Below, piece after piece: positions 19,468-29,853 of a stretch of 64,000 nt of DNA; the stretch's first letter is position 1; every line of letters starts with the position of its first letter. The DNA comes from an uncultured Steroidobacter sp. Lineage in GTDB: Bacteria > Pseudomonadota > Gammaproteobacteria > Steroidobacterales > Steroidobacteraceae. Position numbers and translations under genes: made by a program. The DNA lies in the NCBI GenBank assembly GCA_937864115.1, contig CALMII010000038.1:100205-164204 (forward strand), written 5' to 3'. Below the pieces are notes generated by a model that was not told where the DNA came from, did no database searches, and worked only from the letters and a program-made list of their open reading frames with translations.

Positions 19468-20829
19468 TTACCTGCCCCGCTTCGCCGGCGGCGCCGAATC
19501 CGCCGCCACCCAATCCAGGATGTCGATGTAGCCGCGGATGTTCTCCACGAACCGCACCGGCTCCCAGCCGCGCGCATAACCGCGTTTGACCTGCGTGTAC
19601 CACTTCGACTGCGTCAGCAGCGGCAGGTGATCGCGCACGTCGCTCCACAGATCGGGATTCCTGCCGTGCATCTGCGTGAGGATGCGCGCGTCTTCGAGAT
19701 GGCCGAGGCCGACGTTGTAGGCCGCGAGCGTCATCCATGTCCGATCGGGTTCCTGGATGCGCGCGGGAATCTGGCTGCGCACCAGCAAAAAATACTGCGC
19801 ACCGCCGAAAATGCTTTCGCGCGGATCGAGCCGGTCCGACACGCCGAGCGCGCGCGCGGTTTCTTCGGTGAGCATCATGAGCCCGCGCACACCGGTGGGC
19901 GACGTCGCGGTCGGCACCCAATGCGATTCCTGATAGCCGATCGCCGCTAGCAATCGCCAGTCGACGCCGATCTGCGCCGCCGCTTCCTTGAACCACTGGC
20001 GGTATTGCGGCAGACGCGCCTCGATGTCCTGCATGAAGACGCGCGCCTGGATGTAGTCGAAGCGATCGACGTCGCCGTAATACGTATCGAGAATGGATGC
20101 GAGCCGGCCTTCCGCCGTCACCGCTGCGTAGTAGGCCGTCACGCGCTGCAGCAGGCTGGGATCGCGCGCATCGACCGCCCAGGCCAGCGCCTTGCTGCCG
20201 CCCAGGTCGAAGGCGATACGGATCTCCGGATGAAAGGCGCGGCCGATGGCGAACTCGTTCGAATCCGCCACCGTGTAGTCGATCTCGCGCCGCGACAGGC
20301 GGTAGAGCAGCTCCTCGGTTTCGGTCGCCGAATTCTCGACCCAGGACAGATCGGGCACGACGATGCGCGACGCCTCGAGCGAAGCCGCATGCGAGCTGCC
20401 CGCAACGACTTCGATGTGGGTATTCACGGCCTGCCGCAGATTGCGCGCGCGGACCTCGCCCTGCCGATAGATGAGATGTTCCCTGACCTGCTGATAAGGC
20501 GGCCCGAAGGCCACCTCCTCCGGTAGCCGCATGCCGCGGGTAAGCCCCGCCGCACCGATGTGTGCGCGATGCAGCGCCAGTTCGCGGACCACGTCGCCCG
20601 CATTGGGCACGGAATAAATATAGAGACGGACTCCCAGCTCCGCGGCGAGCTGGCTGGCGAGTTCGAACTCGGGACCCTGCGGGCCGGACGCGCCCAGGTA
20701 GTAGGTACTGGGCAGATTGCGCGTCACGACGCGCAATTCGCCGCTGTCGATGATCTGTTCCAGGACCGTCGGCGGCTGCGAACAGGTCCCGAGAAGCAGC
20801 ATCGCAACGATCGCCAGCGCGATCTTCAA
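19468..20829 (-). CDS. mltF: Membrane-bound lytic transglycosylase MltF-like
   Basis: A 453-residue peptidoglycan lytic transglycosylase. The N-terminal hydrophobic segment with a lipobox (LLLGTC) predicts an outer-membrane lipoprotein. Residues about 25-260 form a periplasmic solute-binding domain (SBP_bac_3), and about 270-430 the SLT catalytic domain with the Glu of AIGYQESHW and the motif AYNVGLGHLEDAR. No in-frame ATG gives a sensible start; a TTG at 20829, preceded by a GGGGG stretch, places the signal peptide correctly. The frame stays open upstream through the antisense of tRNA-Ser, which I do not consider coding. Confidence 0.88.
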   Translation of the reverse strand: MKIALAIVAMLLLGTCSQPPTVLEQIIDSGELRVVTRNLPSTYYLGASGPQGPEFELASQLAAELGVRLYIYSVPNAGDVVRELALHRAHIGAAGLTRGMRLPEEVAFGPPYQQVREHLIYRQGEVRARNLRQAVNTHIEVVAGSSHAASLEASRIVVPDLSWVENSATETEELLYRLSRREIDYTVADSNEFAIGRAFHPEIRIAFDLGGSKALAWAVDARDPSLLQRVTAYYAAVTAEGRLASILDTYYGDVDRFDYIQARVFMQDIEARLPQYRQWFKEAAAQIGVDWRLLAAIGYQESHWVPTATSPTGVRGLMMLTEETARALGVSDRLDPRESIFGGAQYFLLVRSQIPARIQEPDRTWMTLAAYNVGLGHLEDARILTQMHGRNPDLWSDVRDHLPLLTQSKWYTQVKRGYARGWEPVRFVENIRGYIDILDWVAADSAPPAKRGR

Positions 20830-20927
20830 CGTAGACCCCCGCTGCGGGGCATTGATGGCGGCAAGACTCGCGACCCTTGTTAAGGAAAGAACAGCACACA
20901 GCCTACAGTCTTGGGCCCGGGCTGGTA

Positions 20928-20933
20928 TAGAAT
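20928..20933 (+). promoter_or_regulatory. Putative -10 box of the tRNA-Ser promoter
   Basis: TAGAAT (five of six consensus bases) followed by a very GC-rich stretch (GCGCGCCCTCGCGC) up to the tRNA. A GC-rich discriminator is typical of stringently controlled stable RNA promoters. No convincing -35 box is seen. Confidence 0.5.
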
Positions 20934-20947
20934 GCGCGCCCTCGCGC

Positions 20948-21037
20948 GGAGAGGTGGCAGAGTGGTCGAATGTACCTGACTCGAAATCAGGCGATGCCGT
21001 AAGGCATCCGTGGGTTCGAATCCCACCCTCTCCGCCA
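20948..21037 (+). tRNA. tRNA-Ser(CGA)
   Basis: A complete class II tRNA with an acceptor stem GGAGAGG paired to CCTCTCC, anticodon arm CCTGA-CTCGAAA-TCAGG with anticodon CGA at 20982-20984, a long variable arm (GATGCCGTAAGGCATC), T arm GGGTTCGAATCCC and an encoded CCA at 21035-21037. It reads UCG codons. No integration scar or duplicated 3' end is visible beside it. Confidence 0.97.
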
Positions 21038-21045
21038 TCAATCGA

Positions 21046-21070
21046 AAAGGCCCTCCACCGGAGGGCCTTT
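21046..21070 (+). terminator. Rho-independent terminator after tRNA-Ser
   Basis: A perfect hairpin, AAAGGCCCTCC and GGAGGGCCTTT with a 3-base loop, beginning 9 bases after the tRNA. The T-run is short (TTTGCGTTTG), but the stem is strong. Confidence 0.88.
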
Positions 21071-21246
21071 GCGTTTGTGGCATCCGGCGGGACGAGGGCA
21101 TGGACAAGCGCCCCGCCGCCCATGGAAATCAAGGCGCCAGCCACGCCACGGCCACCGAACCGATTCAGTTCAGGCCAGTCCAATCCGACGCGCTTTACTT
21201 TGCCGCCGGGCCGGCACCACACTGCCGGCTCACGAGTTGTCCATCC

Positions 21247-22734
21247 ATGCGAAAGATCGCCCTATTCTTCGCCGCCGCGCTGATGACCGTCGGTGCTGGT
21301 GCGCAGCAGACCAACACCGCGGACGATCTGCCGGATATCGGCAGTCCGGCGCAGGCGCTGCTGACGCTCGAGGACGAGCGTCAGATCGGGCGGATGGTGG
21401 TGCGCGGGCTGCGGGATCAGGACCAGATCCTCGACGATCCCGAGGTCGCGGAATACGTGCAGTCGCTCGGCGCGCGTCTTTCCAGCGAGGCCCACGACGG
21501 CGCACAGAAGTTCACGTTCTTCACCGTGAAGGACCGCACCATCAATGCCTTCGCCTTGCCCGGCGGCTTCATCGGCGTGAATGCCGGACTGGTACTGGAA
21601 ACCAGGAACGAAAGCGAACTCGCGGGCGTCGTGGCGCACGAAATCGCGCACGTGACCCAGCGCCACATCGCACGCAGCATCGCAGCGCAAAGCCGCAGCA
21701 GCCTGGTGTCGACCGCCGCGATGCTCGCGGCCATCCTTCTCGGGGCGGCGGCCGGCGGCGGCGATGGCGCGATGGCCGGCGTCGCCGCGGCGCAGTCGCT
21801 GGCCATCCAGCAGCAGATCAGTTTCACGCGCGAGAATGAAACGGAGGCCGACCGGGTCGGACTCGGCATCCTCGCCCGTTCCGGCTTCGATCCCGAAGGC
21901 ATGCCGCAGTTCTTCGAGACCATGAGCCGTCTCGCGGGCAGCAGCGAACTCAACATTCCCGAAATGCTGCGCACGCATCCCGTGACCAGCACGCGTATCG
22001 CGGAAACCAAGGAGCGCGCCGATCAGCTCGCAATCACGCCGATGCCGGACAGCATCAGCTATGCGCTGTCGCGCGAACGGCTGCGCGTACTGTCGACGCC
22101 CGCCGGCAAGGATCCGCAGGAGTACTACGCCGCGGTGATCAAGAACGAGCCCGATGCCAGCTCGGCGCAGGTCTATGGCCAGGCGCTGGCCATGATGATG
22201 TCGGGCAATGCGGACAAGGCCATTCCGATCTTCAGAAGACTGCGCGATGCCGATCCGACGATCATGCAGTACCACACGGCACTGGGACAGGCACAGCTCA
22301 AGGCCGGCCAGGGCAAGGCGTCGATCGAGACGCTGGAGAAGGCGCGAGAACTGTTCCCGCGCAATGTCGCCGTGACGGTGCGGTATGCCGAGACGCTGAT
22401 GCAGAGCGGCGATGCGAAAACCGCGCACGAAATCCTGCTCGACCTGTTCAACGTCGTGCCCCCGACGCCGGAGCAGGCACGCCTGACGGCGCTGGCTGCG
22501 AACGCAGCAGGCGATGTGGCGGACTCGTACTACTACATGTCCGAGTACCACCTCATGAGCGGCGATCTGCCGCTCTCGATCAATCAGCTGCAGCTTGCGC
22601 TCGCGGTGCCGAAGATCACGTCGGTGCAGCGCGCGCGTTTCCAGGCCCGGCTGGAAGAAGTGCAACAGGCCATGCCGAAGCGCGGAGCGCGCCGCGCGTC
22701 CTCGGGCCAGCCGCGACTGCAGGGAATGAATTGA
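21247..22734 (+). CDS. bepA: Periplasmic M48 metalloprotease with TPRs, BepA/YfgC family
   Basis: A 495-residue protein with a Sec signal peptide (MRKIALFFAAALMTVGAGAQ). The M48 domain carries the zinc motif VVAHEIAHVTQRH near residue 135 and the third-ligand region ENETEADRVG near 200. The C-terminal half (about 300-490) is TPR-like helical repeats. BepA-type enzymes promote or degrade outer-membrane proteins such as LptD at the BAM complex. It precedes mlaA by 64 bases, in line with an envelope-maintenance cluster. Confidence 0.94.
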   Translation: MRKIALFFAAALMTVGAGAQQTNTADDLPDIGSPAQALLTLEDERQIGRMVVRGLRDQDQILDDPEVAEYVQSLGARLSSEAHDGAQKFTFFTVKDRTINAFALPGGFIGVNAGLVLETRNESELAGVVAHEIAHVTQRHIARSIAAQSRSSLVSTAAMLAAILLGAAAGGGDGAMAGVAAAQSLAIQQQISFTRENETEADRVGLGILARSGFDPEGMPQFFETMSRLAGSSELNIPEMLRTHPVTSTRIAETKERADQLAITPMPDSISYALSRERLRVLSTPAGKDPQEYYAAVIKNEPDASSAQVYGQALAMMMSGNADKAIPIFRRLRDADPTIMQYHTALGQAQLKAGQGKASIETLEKARELFPRNVAVTVRYAETLMQSGDAKTAHEILLDLFNVVPPTPEQARLTALAANAAGDVADSYYYMSEYHLMSGDLPLSINQLQLALAVPKITSVQRARFQARLEEVQQAMPKRGARRASSGQPRLQGMN

Positions 22735-22798
22735 TACAATGCCGCCGCCGGTCGGCGCCCCGACCAGCCTCCATTCAAGCGAAGGATCTGTCTACCGC

Positions 22799-23584
22799 AT
22801 GTTGTTCCTGATCGGCCGCGTACCGGCATCCGTGCGCGCAATCGCGATGGTTGCCGTTCTTCTCGTGAGCGCAGGCTGCGCAACGACACCGGGGCGCACG
22901 CACGGCGAAGACCCCTGGCAGGGCATGAATCGCGGCATCTACAAGTTCAACGATACGGCGGATCGCATCGCGCTCAAGCCGGTCGCCAAGGGCTATCGCA
23001 AGATCACGCCGCGCTGGATTCGCACCGGCGTGGGCAACTTCTTCGCCAATCTCTCCTATCCGGCGACGATCATGAACCAGTTCCTGCAGGGCAAGCCCGG
23101 CATGGGGCTGCGCGACGCGGGACGCTTCCTGATGAACACGACGATCGGTGTCGGCGGACTGCTCGACGTCGCCACCCCGGTCGGCCTGACGGCGAACGAC
23201 GAGGATTTCGGACAGACGCTGGCGGTGTGGGGCGTGGGTTCAGGCCCGTATGTCACGCTGCCGTTCTTCGGGCCGTCGTCGCTGCGTGATGCGCCGTCGC
23301 GCATCTTCGACTATTTCCTGGGGCCGCTCGTCTACATCGACATTCCGTGGGAGACCGAATGGGGTCTGCGCGGACTCGACATCGTGCATTCGCGCGCGGA
23401 ACTGCTGCCGCTCGATGCGACGCTGCAGAACGCTTTCGATCCTTATGCGTTCATGCGCGATGCCTGGGTGCAGCAGCGCGAATTCCAGATCTACGACGGC
23501 AATCCGCCGCCGGAAGAGTACGAAGATTTTTCGGATGAGGAACCGGCGCCCGAGACGGAGGAGCCGGCACCCGAGACGCCCTGA
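22799..23584 (+). CDS. mlaA: Outer-membrane phospholipid transport lipoprotein MlaA (VacJ)
   Basis: A 261-residue lipoprotein (lipobox VSAGC near residue 24) that extracts misplaced phospholipids from the outer leaflet and hands them to MlaC. The family core is complete: DPWQGMNRGIYKFND, FFANLSYPATIMNQFLQGK, RFLMNTTIGVGGLLDVA, GPYVTLPFFGPSSLRDA. The C-terminus is an acidic Pro-Glu tail. The ATG at 22799 was chosen over an upstream one because it starts the signal peptide. Its stop is one base from the convergent mlaB stop. Confidence 0.96.
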   Translation: MLFLIGRVPASVRAIAMVAVLLVSAGCATTPGRTHGEDPWQGMNRGIYKFNDTADRIALKPVAKGYRKITPRWIRTGVGNFFANLSYPATIMNQFLQGKPGMGLRDAGRFLMNTTIGVGGLLDVATPVGLTANDEDFGQTLAVWGVGSGPYVTLPFFGPSSLRDAPSRIFDYFLGPLVYIDIPWETEWGLRGLDIVHSRAELLPLDATLQNAFDPYAFMRDAWVQQREFQIYDGNPPPEEYEDFSDEEPAPETEEPAPETP

Positions 23585-23585
23585 C

Positions 23586-23930
23586 TCAGGCCGTCGCCTC
23601 GGCGGACGCCGATACAGCGCCATTCTCGAGCAACAGATCGTCGACTTCGCTGATGCGCGCCAGCGCCATGATCTGCTGCGGCACATTGTCGAAGTGAACC
23701 CTGCGGCCTGCCGCACGACTCACACGCAACCACTCCAGCAGCAGGGCCATGCCCGCACTGTCGCTCGCCGTCACCGGTGCGAGATCGACGACGATCTGCG
23801 GTGCCACGAACTTGCGGGCGCTCTCTTCCAGGATCGCCGTGACGGTGTCCGCATCGAGAATCCCGCTGACGCGGAATCGCCCGTCGCCGAGCGATTCGAG
23901 TCGCGCCTTGCTGGTCTGAACCTTGCTCAC
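23586..23930 (-). CDS. mlaB: STAS domain protein MlaB
   Basis: A 114-residue cytosolic STAS protein, last gene of mlaFEDCB. In the Mla complex MlaB binds the ATPase MlaF and stabilises it. The motif LAPVTASDSAGMALLLEWLR near residue 50 has the conserved S-D-S-x-G helix cap of STAS domains. Seven bases after mlaC. Confidence 0.92.
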   Translation of the reverse strand: MSKVQTSKARLESLGDGRFRVSGILDADTVTAILEESARKFVAPQIVVDLAPVTASDSAGMALLLEWLRVSRAAGRRVHFDNVPQQIMALARISEVDDLLLENGAVSASAEATA

Positions 23931-23937
23931 GACGGGC

Positions 23938-24588
23938 TCAGGACCTGGCCGTCGGATTCTTCACCGTGCCGCTCGCCACCTGGCTTTCCAGGCGCTGGAT
24001 GACGGCTTCGAGGCCCTTCTGCTGGATCTCGGCGGCGAAGTCGGTGCGGAAGGACTTCACGTACGAGATGCCTTCGATCTGTACGTCGAACGCCTTCCAG
24101 CCCTGATCGGTCTTGCGCAGCGAATAGTTCACCTTGGCGGGCACGCCATTGTCGCGGCGGATTTCGCTGCGCACCGTGGCGACCTTGTCGTCGGGCTTAC
24201 CCTGGTACGGCAGGATCTTCAGACGGTCCGGCGTGAACTCCGTCAGCGCCGAGCCGTAGTTCTGCAGCAGCGACTGGTAGAACGCATCGACGAAACGCTT
24301 GCGCTGCTCGGCCGTGGCCGTGCGCCAGTTCTGCGCGAGCACGAGCTGTGCGGCATAGGTGGTGTCGAAGTACGGCAGCATGGTCCTGTCGACCACCTGG
24401 CGCACTTTGGCGGGATTCTTCTGGTACTCGGCGCGGTTGGCATCGAGTTCCTTCAACGTATCCTGCGCGACCTTCGTCACCAGTTCCTGCGGGCCCAGCT
24501 GCGCGGCGTCCTGCGCCGCTGCCGTCGCAAGGAAACCCATGCCTGCCGTCGCAACGACGGCCATCATCAGGGATCTGCGGTTCATCAC
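23938..24588 (-). CDS. mlaC: Periplasmic phospholipid shuttle MlaC
   Basis: A 216-residue protein of the Tol-Tol/Ttg2 (MlaC) family with a signal peptide (MNRRSLMMAVVATAGMGFLATAAAQ). The mature part shows the family pattern VDRTMLPYFDTTYAAQLVL, RFVDAFYQSLLQNYGSAL and WKAFDVQIEGISYVKSFR. It carries phospholipid between MlaA and MlaFEDB. Its start overlaps the mlaD stop by four bases. Confidence 0.95.
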   Translation of the reverse strand: MMNRRSLMMAVVATAGMGFLATAAAQDAAQLGPQELVTKVAQDTLKELDANRAEYQKNPAKVRQVVDRTMLPYFDTTYAAQLVLAQNWRTATAEQRKRFVDAFYQSLLQNYGSALTEFTPDRLKILPYQGKPDDKVATVRSEIRRDNGVPAKVNYSLRKTDQGWKAFDVQIEGISYVKSFRTDFAAEIQQKGLEAVIQRLESQVASGTVKNPTARS

Positions 24589-25079
24589 TTCGTCTCCTCT
24601 GCCGCCGGCGGGTTGCCGGCCCTGCCCGCGAAGCTCGCGAACAGCTGATTGATCAGGTTCTCCAGCACGAACGCATCCTGTACGAGTTCGATGCGGTCGC
24701 CGTTCTTCAGATACTCCTCGGCGCCGCCGGCGGTGATGCCGATGTACTGACCGCCGAGCAGTCCCGACGTCATGATCGAGGCATCGCTGTCGGTCGGAAT
24801 ACGGCTGTAGGCCGAGCTGATCCGCAGCTTCACGACGGCCTTGTAGACGTCCTGGTCGAAGGCGATCGAATCGACCCGCCCTACCGTGACGCCGGACATG
24901 GACACGGCCGCACCCGGTTTCAAGCTGCCCACGTTGTTGAACTGCGCCTCGACCTGGTAACTGCCGCCCGAGACTGCCAGTTCCTTGTTGGTGATCTGCG
25001 TCACCAGGAAAAACAGCGCAGCAAAACCGAGCAGCACGAACAGCCCGGTCGATACTTCAACAGCCCGATTCGATTGCAT
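24585..25079 (-). CDS. mlaD: Mla substrate-binding MCE protein MlaD
   Basis: A 164-residue inner-membrane-anchored protein: one N-terminal transmembrane helix (about 10-28, TGLFVLLGFAALFFLV) and a single MCE domain (about 38-120, VEAQFNNVGSLKPGAAVSM, GLLGGQYIGI). MlaD forms the periplasmic hexameric ring of the complex. Ordinary length; overlaps mlaC. Confidence 0.96.
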   Translation of the reverse strand: MQSNRAVEVSTGLFVLLGFAALFFLVTQITNKELAVSGGSYQVEAQFNNVGSLKPGAAVSMSGVTVGRVDSIAFDQDVYKAVVKLRISSAYSRIPTDSDASIMTSGLLGGQYIGITAGGAEEYLKNGDRIELVQDAFVLENLINQLFASFAGRAGNPPAAEETK

Positions 25080-25104
25080 GACGAACCCCAGCGTTAGTCG
25101 CGAC

Positions 25105-25872
25105 TCACAGCATGAGTGCCGTGAGCATGTAATCCAGGATCAGAGTGAGCACGGCGGAAGTCACCACCGTGCGCGTCGTGGCGCGTCCCACGCCTTCGGC
25201 GGTCGGGACGGCCGTGAAACCTTCGTAGACAGCCACCAGGCTGCAAGCCAGGCCGAAGACACAGCCCTTGATGATGCCTTCGTGAATGTCGTCCATGCCG
25301 ACGCTGGCGCGCATCTGCGACCAGAAAGAGGCGGAATCCACGCCGAACATCTGCACGCCGACGACTTGAACGCCGAAGATGCCGATGGCGATGAAGATGA
25401 TCGTCAGCAGCGGCATCGCGATCACGCCGCCGAGGAAGCGCGGCGCGACGACGCGGCGGATCGGATCGACGGCCATCATTTCCATGGCGGTGAGCTGGTC
25501 GGTGGCGCGCATGAGGCCGATTTCCGACGCCAGCGCGGTGCCAGCGCGGCCGGCAAACAGCAGCGCAGTCACCACCGGCCCGAGTTCCTTGATCAGTGCC
25601 AGCGCCGCGGCAGTGCCGAGCGCATCTTCCGAGCCGAAGCGCTGCAGCAGGTCGTAACCCTGCAGGCCGAGCACGGCGCCGACGAACAGGCCGCAGGTCA
25701 TGATGATGACCAGCGACAGCGCACCGGCATTGTGGACCTGCTCGACGATCAGGCCGGGACGCAGCAATGCACGCGGCACCTGACCCAGCACGCGGCCGAG
25801 AAACAGGGTCGTCGCGCCGATGGTCGCAACGAACTGGCGCAGATTTTCCAGCAGCTCGCGCAACAGGTTCAT
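25105..25872 (-). CDS. mlaE: Mla permease MlaE
   Basis: A 255-residue inner-membrane permease with about five hydrophobic segments. Family motifs are REILENLRQF-like start (LLRELLENLRQFV), GLFVGAVLGLQGYDLL near 65, KELGPVVTALLFAGRAGTALASEIG near 96 and GCVFGLACSLVAVYEGF near 205. Start overlaps the mlaF stop as ATGA; 25 bases before mlaD. Confidence 0.97.
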   Translation of the reverse strand: MNLLRELLENLRQFVATIGATTLFLGRVLGQVPRALLRPGLIVEQVHNAGALSLVIIMTCGLFVGAVLGLQGYDLLQRFGSEDALGTAAALALIKELGPVVTALLFAGRAGTALASEIGLMRATDQLTAMEMMAVDPIRRVVAPRFLGGVIAMPLLTIIFIAIGIFGVQVVGVQMFGVDSASFWSQMRASVGMDDIHEGIIKGCVFGLACSLVAVYEGFTAVPTAEGVGRATTRTVVTSAVLTLILDYMLTALML

Positions 25873-26717
25873 GCTTTGTCCGCGAGCAGCTGTTCGTAGT
25901 AGTCGGGTGCCGGGTAATGAAAGGCGACCGGGCCGTCGGCGAGGCCATGCATGAACTGGTTGACGATCTCCGAGCCGTGATCCTTCAGTTCGACGAACGT
26001 TCCCGCCGCCGCCACCTTGCCGCCCGCGATGATGTAGCTGGTGTCGGCGAGAATCGCCAGCTCTTCCACGTCATGCGAGACGACGATGCTGGTGATGCCG
26101 AGCGCATAGTTCATCTGGCGCACCAGCCGCACGATCATGCCCATCGAGATCGGATCGAGACCGGTGAACGGCTCGTCGTAGATCAGGATTTCCGGATCGG
26201 TGGCCATCGCACGCGCCAGCGCCACGCGACGCGCCATGCCGCCGGACAATTCCGGTGGCATCAATGTGGCGGCGCCGCGCAGACCGACGGCCTGCAGCTT
26301 GGTCAGCACGATATTGCGGATCAGCGAATCGGGAAGATCGGTGTGTTCGCGCAGCGGGAAAGCCACGTTCTCGAACACGCTCATGTCGGTGAGCAGCGCG
26401 CCGTTCTGAAACAGCATGCCCATGCGCAGACGCAGCGCATACAGCTCCGTGCGCGAGAGCGTCGACACATCGACGCCGTCGAACAGGATCTGGCCGCGGT
26501 CCGGCCGGATCTGTCCCGTCATGAGTCGCAGCAACGTGGTCTTGCCGGTACCGCTCGGCCCCATCACCGCCGTGATGCGGCCGCGGGGAATCGACATGGT
26601 GAGGCCGGAAAAGATCGGCCGCTTGCCCACCGAATAATGGACATCGCGGATTTCGACGAGGTTGTCGGTGGCGGAAGGCCGGGCGACTTCTGATTGCGAC
26701 GGTGCCGATTGCGCCAT
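25869..26717 (-). CDS. mlaF: Mla ATPase MlaF
   Basis: A 281-residue ABC ATPase powering phospholipid transport. Walker A GPSGTGKTT, signature LSGGMARRVALARAMA, Walker B ILIYDEPFTGLDP and H-loop VVSHDVEE are intact. I chose the ATG at 26717 (MAQSAPSQ); an in-frame ATG at 26810 would add 31 unconserved residues. It heads mlaFEDCB and is divergent from the suf regulator gene, so the 229-base gap holds both promoters. Confidence 0.95.
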   Translation of the reverse strand: MAQSAPSQSEVARPSATDNLVEIRDVHYSVGKRPIFSGLTMSIPRGRITAVMGPSGTGKTTLLRLMTGQIRPDRGQILFDGVDVSTLSRTELYALRLRMGMLFQNGALLTDMSVFENVAFPLREHTDLPDSLIRNIVLTKLQAVGLRGAATLMPPELSGGMARRVALARAMATDPEILIYDEPFTGLDPISMGMIVRLVRQMNYALGITSIVVSHDVEELAILADTSYIIAGGKVAAAGTFVELKDHGSEIVNQFMHGLADGPVAFHYPAPDYYEQLLADKA

Positions 26718-26904
26718 GTTGGGATCGAGAATCGTGCCTTCGGGGTGAACGCGGTGTGAATCGATGGCGGCACGGCCGGCTTTCGAGGGCGCGTAGGATA
26801 GCAAAGTCACTTCGATTGTCCGCCCCGCCGGCTGTTGCCAGCATCAGACATCGCCAACGGAAAAAGTTGCCATCGCAATTTACGGTGGCCTGCCCGGGGT
26901 CATT

Positions 26905-26921
26905 GGGACTAAACTAGTCCC
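26905..26921. promoter_or_regulatory. Perfect inverted repeat, likely Rrf2-type operator
   Basis: GGGACTA-AAC-TAGTCCC, arms of seven bases around a 3-base centre, 25 bases before the suf regulator start. The position and the CTAAA..TAG core resemble binding sites of Rrf2-family iron-sulfur regulators (IscR, SufR), so autoregulation of the suf operon is likely (inference). Confidence 0.6.
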
Positions 26922-26946
26922 ATATTCTGCTGCCGCCGCCAGATCC

Positions 26947-27405
26947 ATGCTCCGCATCAGCAAACTCACCGACTATGGAACGGTCATCCTCGCCCTGCTC
27001 GCCTCGCAGCCCGACCGGCAGCTGGCGGCCGCCGAGGTCGCGGAACGCACCCGGATTGCCCTGCCGACCGTCAGCAAGGTACTGAAAACCCTGCAGCGAA
27101 GCGGCCTGGTCATGTCGACCCGGGGCAGCCACGGCGGTTATCAGCTCGCCAAGCCGGCGTCGGAAATCACCGCCGTCCATGTCCTCGATGCGCTGGAAGG
27201 CCCCTTTGCGATCACCGAGTGCAGCGGCGAGCACAGCAGCTGCGGGCTCGAGTCCGATTGCCGCGTCGGGCATGTCTGGCAGCGCGTCAACAGCGCGATC
27301 CGCCGGGCTCTGGCGGATGTGACGCTGGCACAACTGGCAGGCGTCGAGCGCAGCGTCGCCACCACCGTTCCCCTGACCCGCATCACGCGCATCACCCGCG
27401 AGTGA
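26947..27405 (+). CDS. Rrf2-family iron-sulfur regulator of the SUF operon
   Basis: A 152-residue regulator: winged helix-turn-helix (about 1-80, LPTVSKVLKTLQRSGLV) then a cluster-binding segment with Cys92, Cys99, Cys105 and His109, nearly the spacing of IscR (92/98/104, His107). It is of the SUF-specific Rrf2 group (TIGR02944-like) and probably represses or tunes this operon through the palindrome at 26905. The C-terminal tail PLTRITRITRE looks unlike the family and is encoded by GTGACG-type repeat DNA. sufB starts 15 bases on. Confidence 0.93.
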   Translation: MLRISKLTDYGTVILALLASQPDRQLAAAEVAERTRIALPTVSKVLKTLQRSGLVMSTRGSHGGYQLAKPASEITAVHVLDALEGPFAITECSGEHSSCGLESDCRVGHVWQRVNSAIRRALADVTLAQLAGVERSVATTVPLTRITRITRE

Positions 27406-27419
27406 GACGACCCGAAATC

Positions 27420-28877
<1,458 letters not shown>

Positions 28878-28888
28878 AGACTTTCAGA

Positions 28889-29076
28889 ATTTCACACAGA
28901 GAGCACAGAGAACACAGAGGTCGGAGATGAAAGAGGAAGAGAATTTCCACGGGGGACACGGGGAGCACGGGGACAAGAAATCTTCTGTTCCGAGCCCTGT
29001 GTTCCCCGTGTCCCCCGTGGAAATATTCTCTTCTTCTCTTCCGACCTCTGTGTTCTCCGTGATCTCTGTGTGAAAT
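28889..29076. repeat. Nested family B palindrome between sufB and sufC
   Basis: Outer arms 28889-28925 (ATTTCACACAGAGAGCACAG onward) and 29040-29076 (ending CTCTGTGTGAAAT). Inner arms 28941-28973 (GAATTTCCACGGGGGACACG onward) and 28995-29028 (ending GTGGAAATATTC). The inner pair is a G/C-richer relative of the outer. Transcribed RNA would form a long two-tier hairpin inside the suf operon. Confidence 0.9.
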
Positions 29077-29097
29077 CTTATTTCCGGGATCGAAACA

Positions 29098-29849
<752 letters not shown>

Positions 29850-29853
<4 letters not shown>

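Noticed and set aside
20948..21075. tRNA-Ser as an attachment site of an integrated element
   Set aside because: No integrase, no duplicated tRNA 3' end and no foreign-looking DNA next to it; a normal terminator and bepA follow.
20830..21222. N-terminal extension of mltF by 131 codons
   Set aside because: The extension is antisense to tRNA-Ser and lacks conservation; the lipoprotein signal starts at about 20829.
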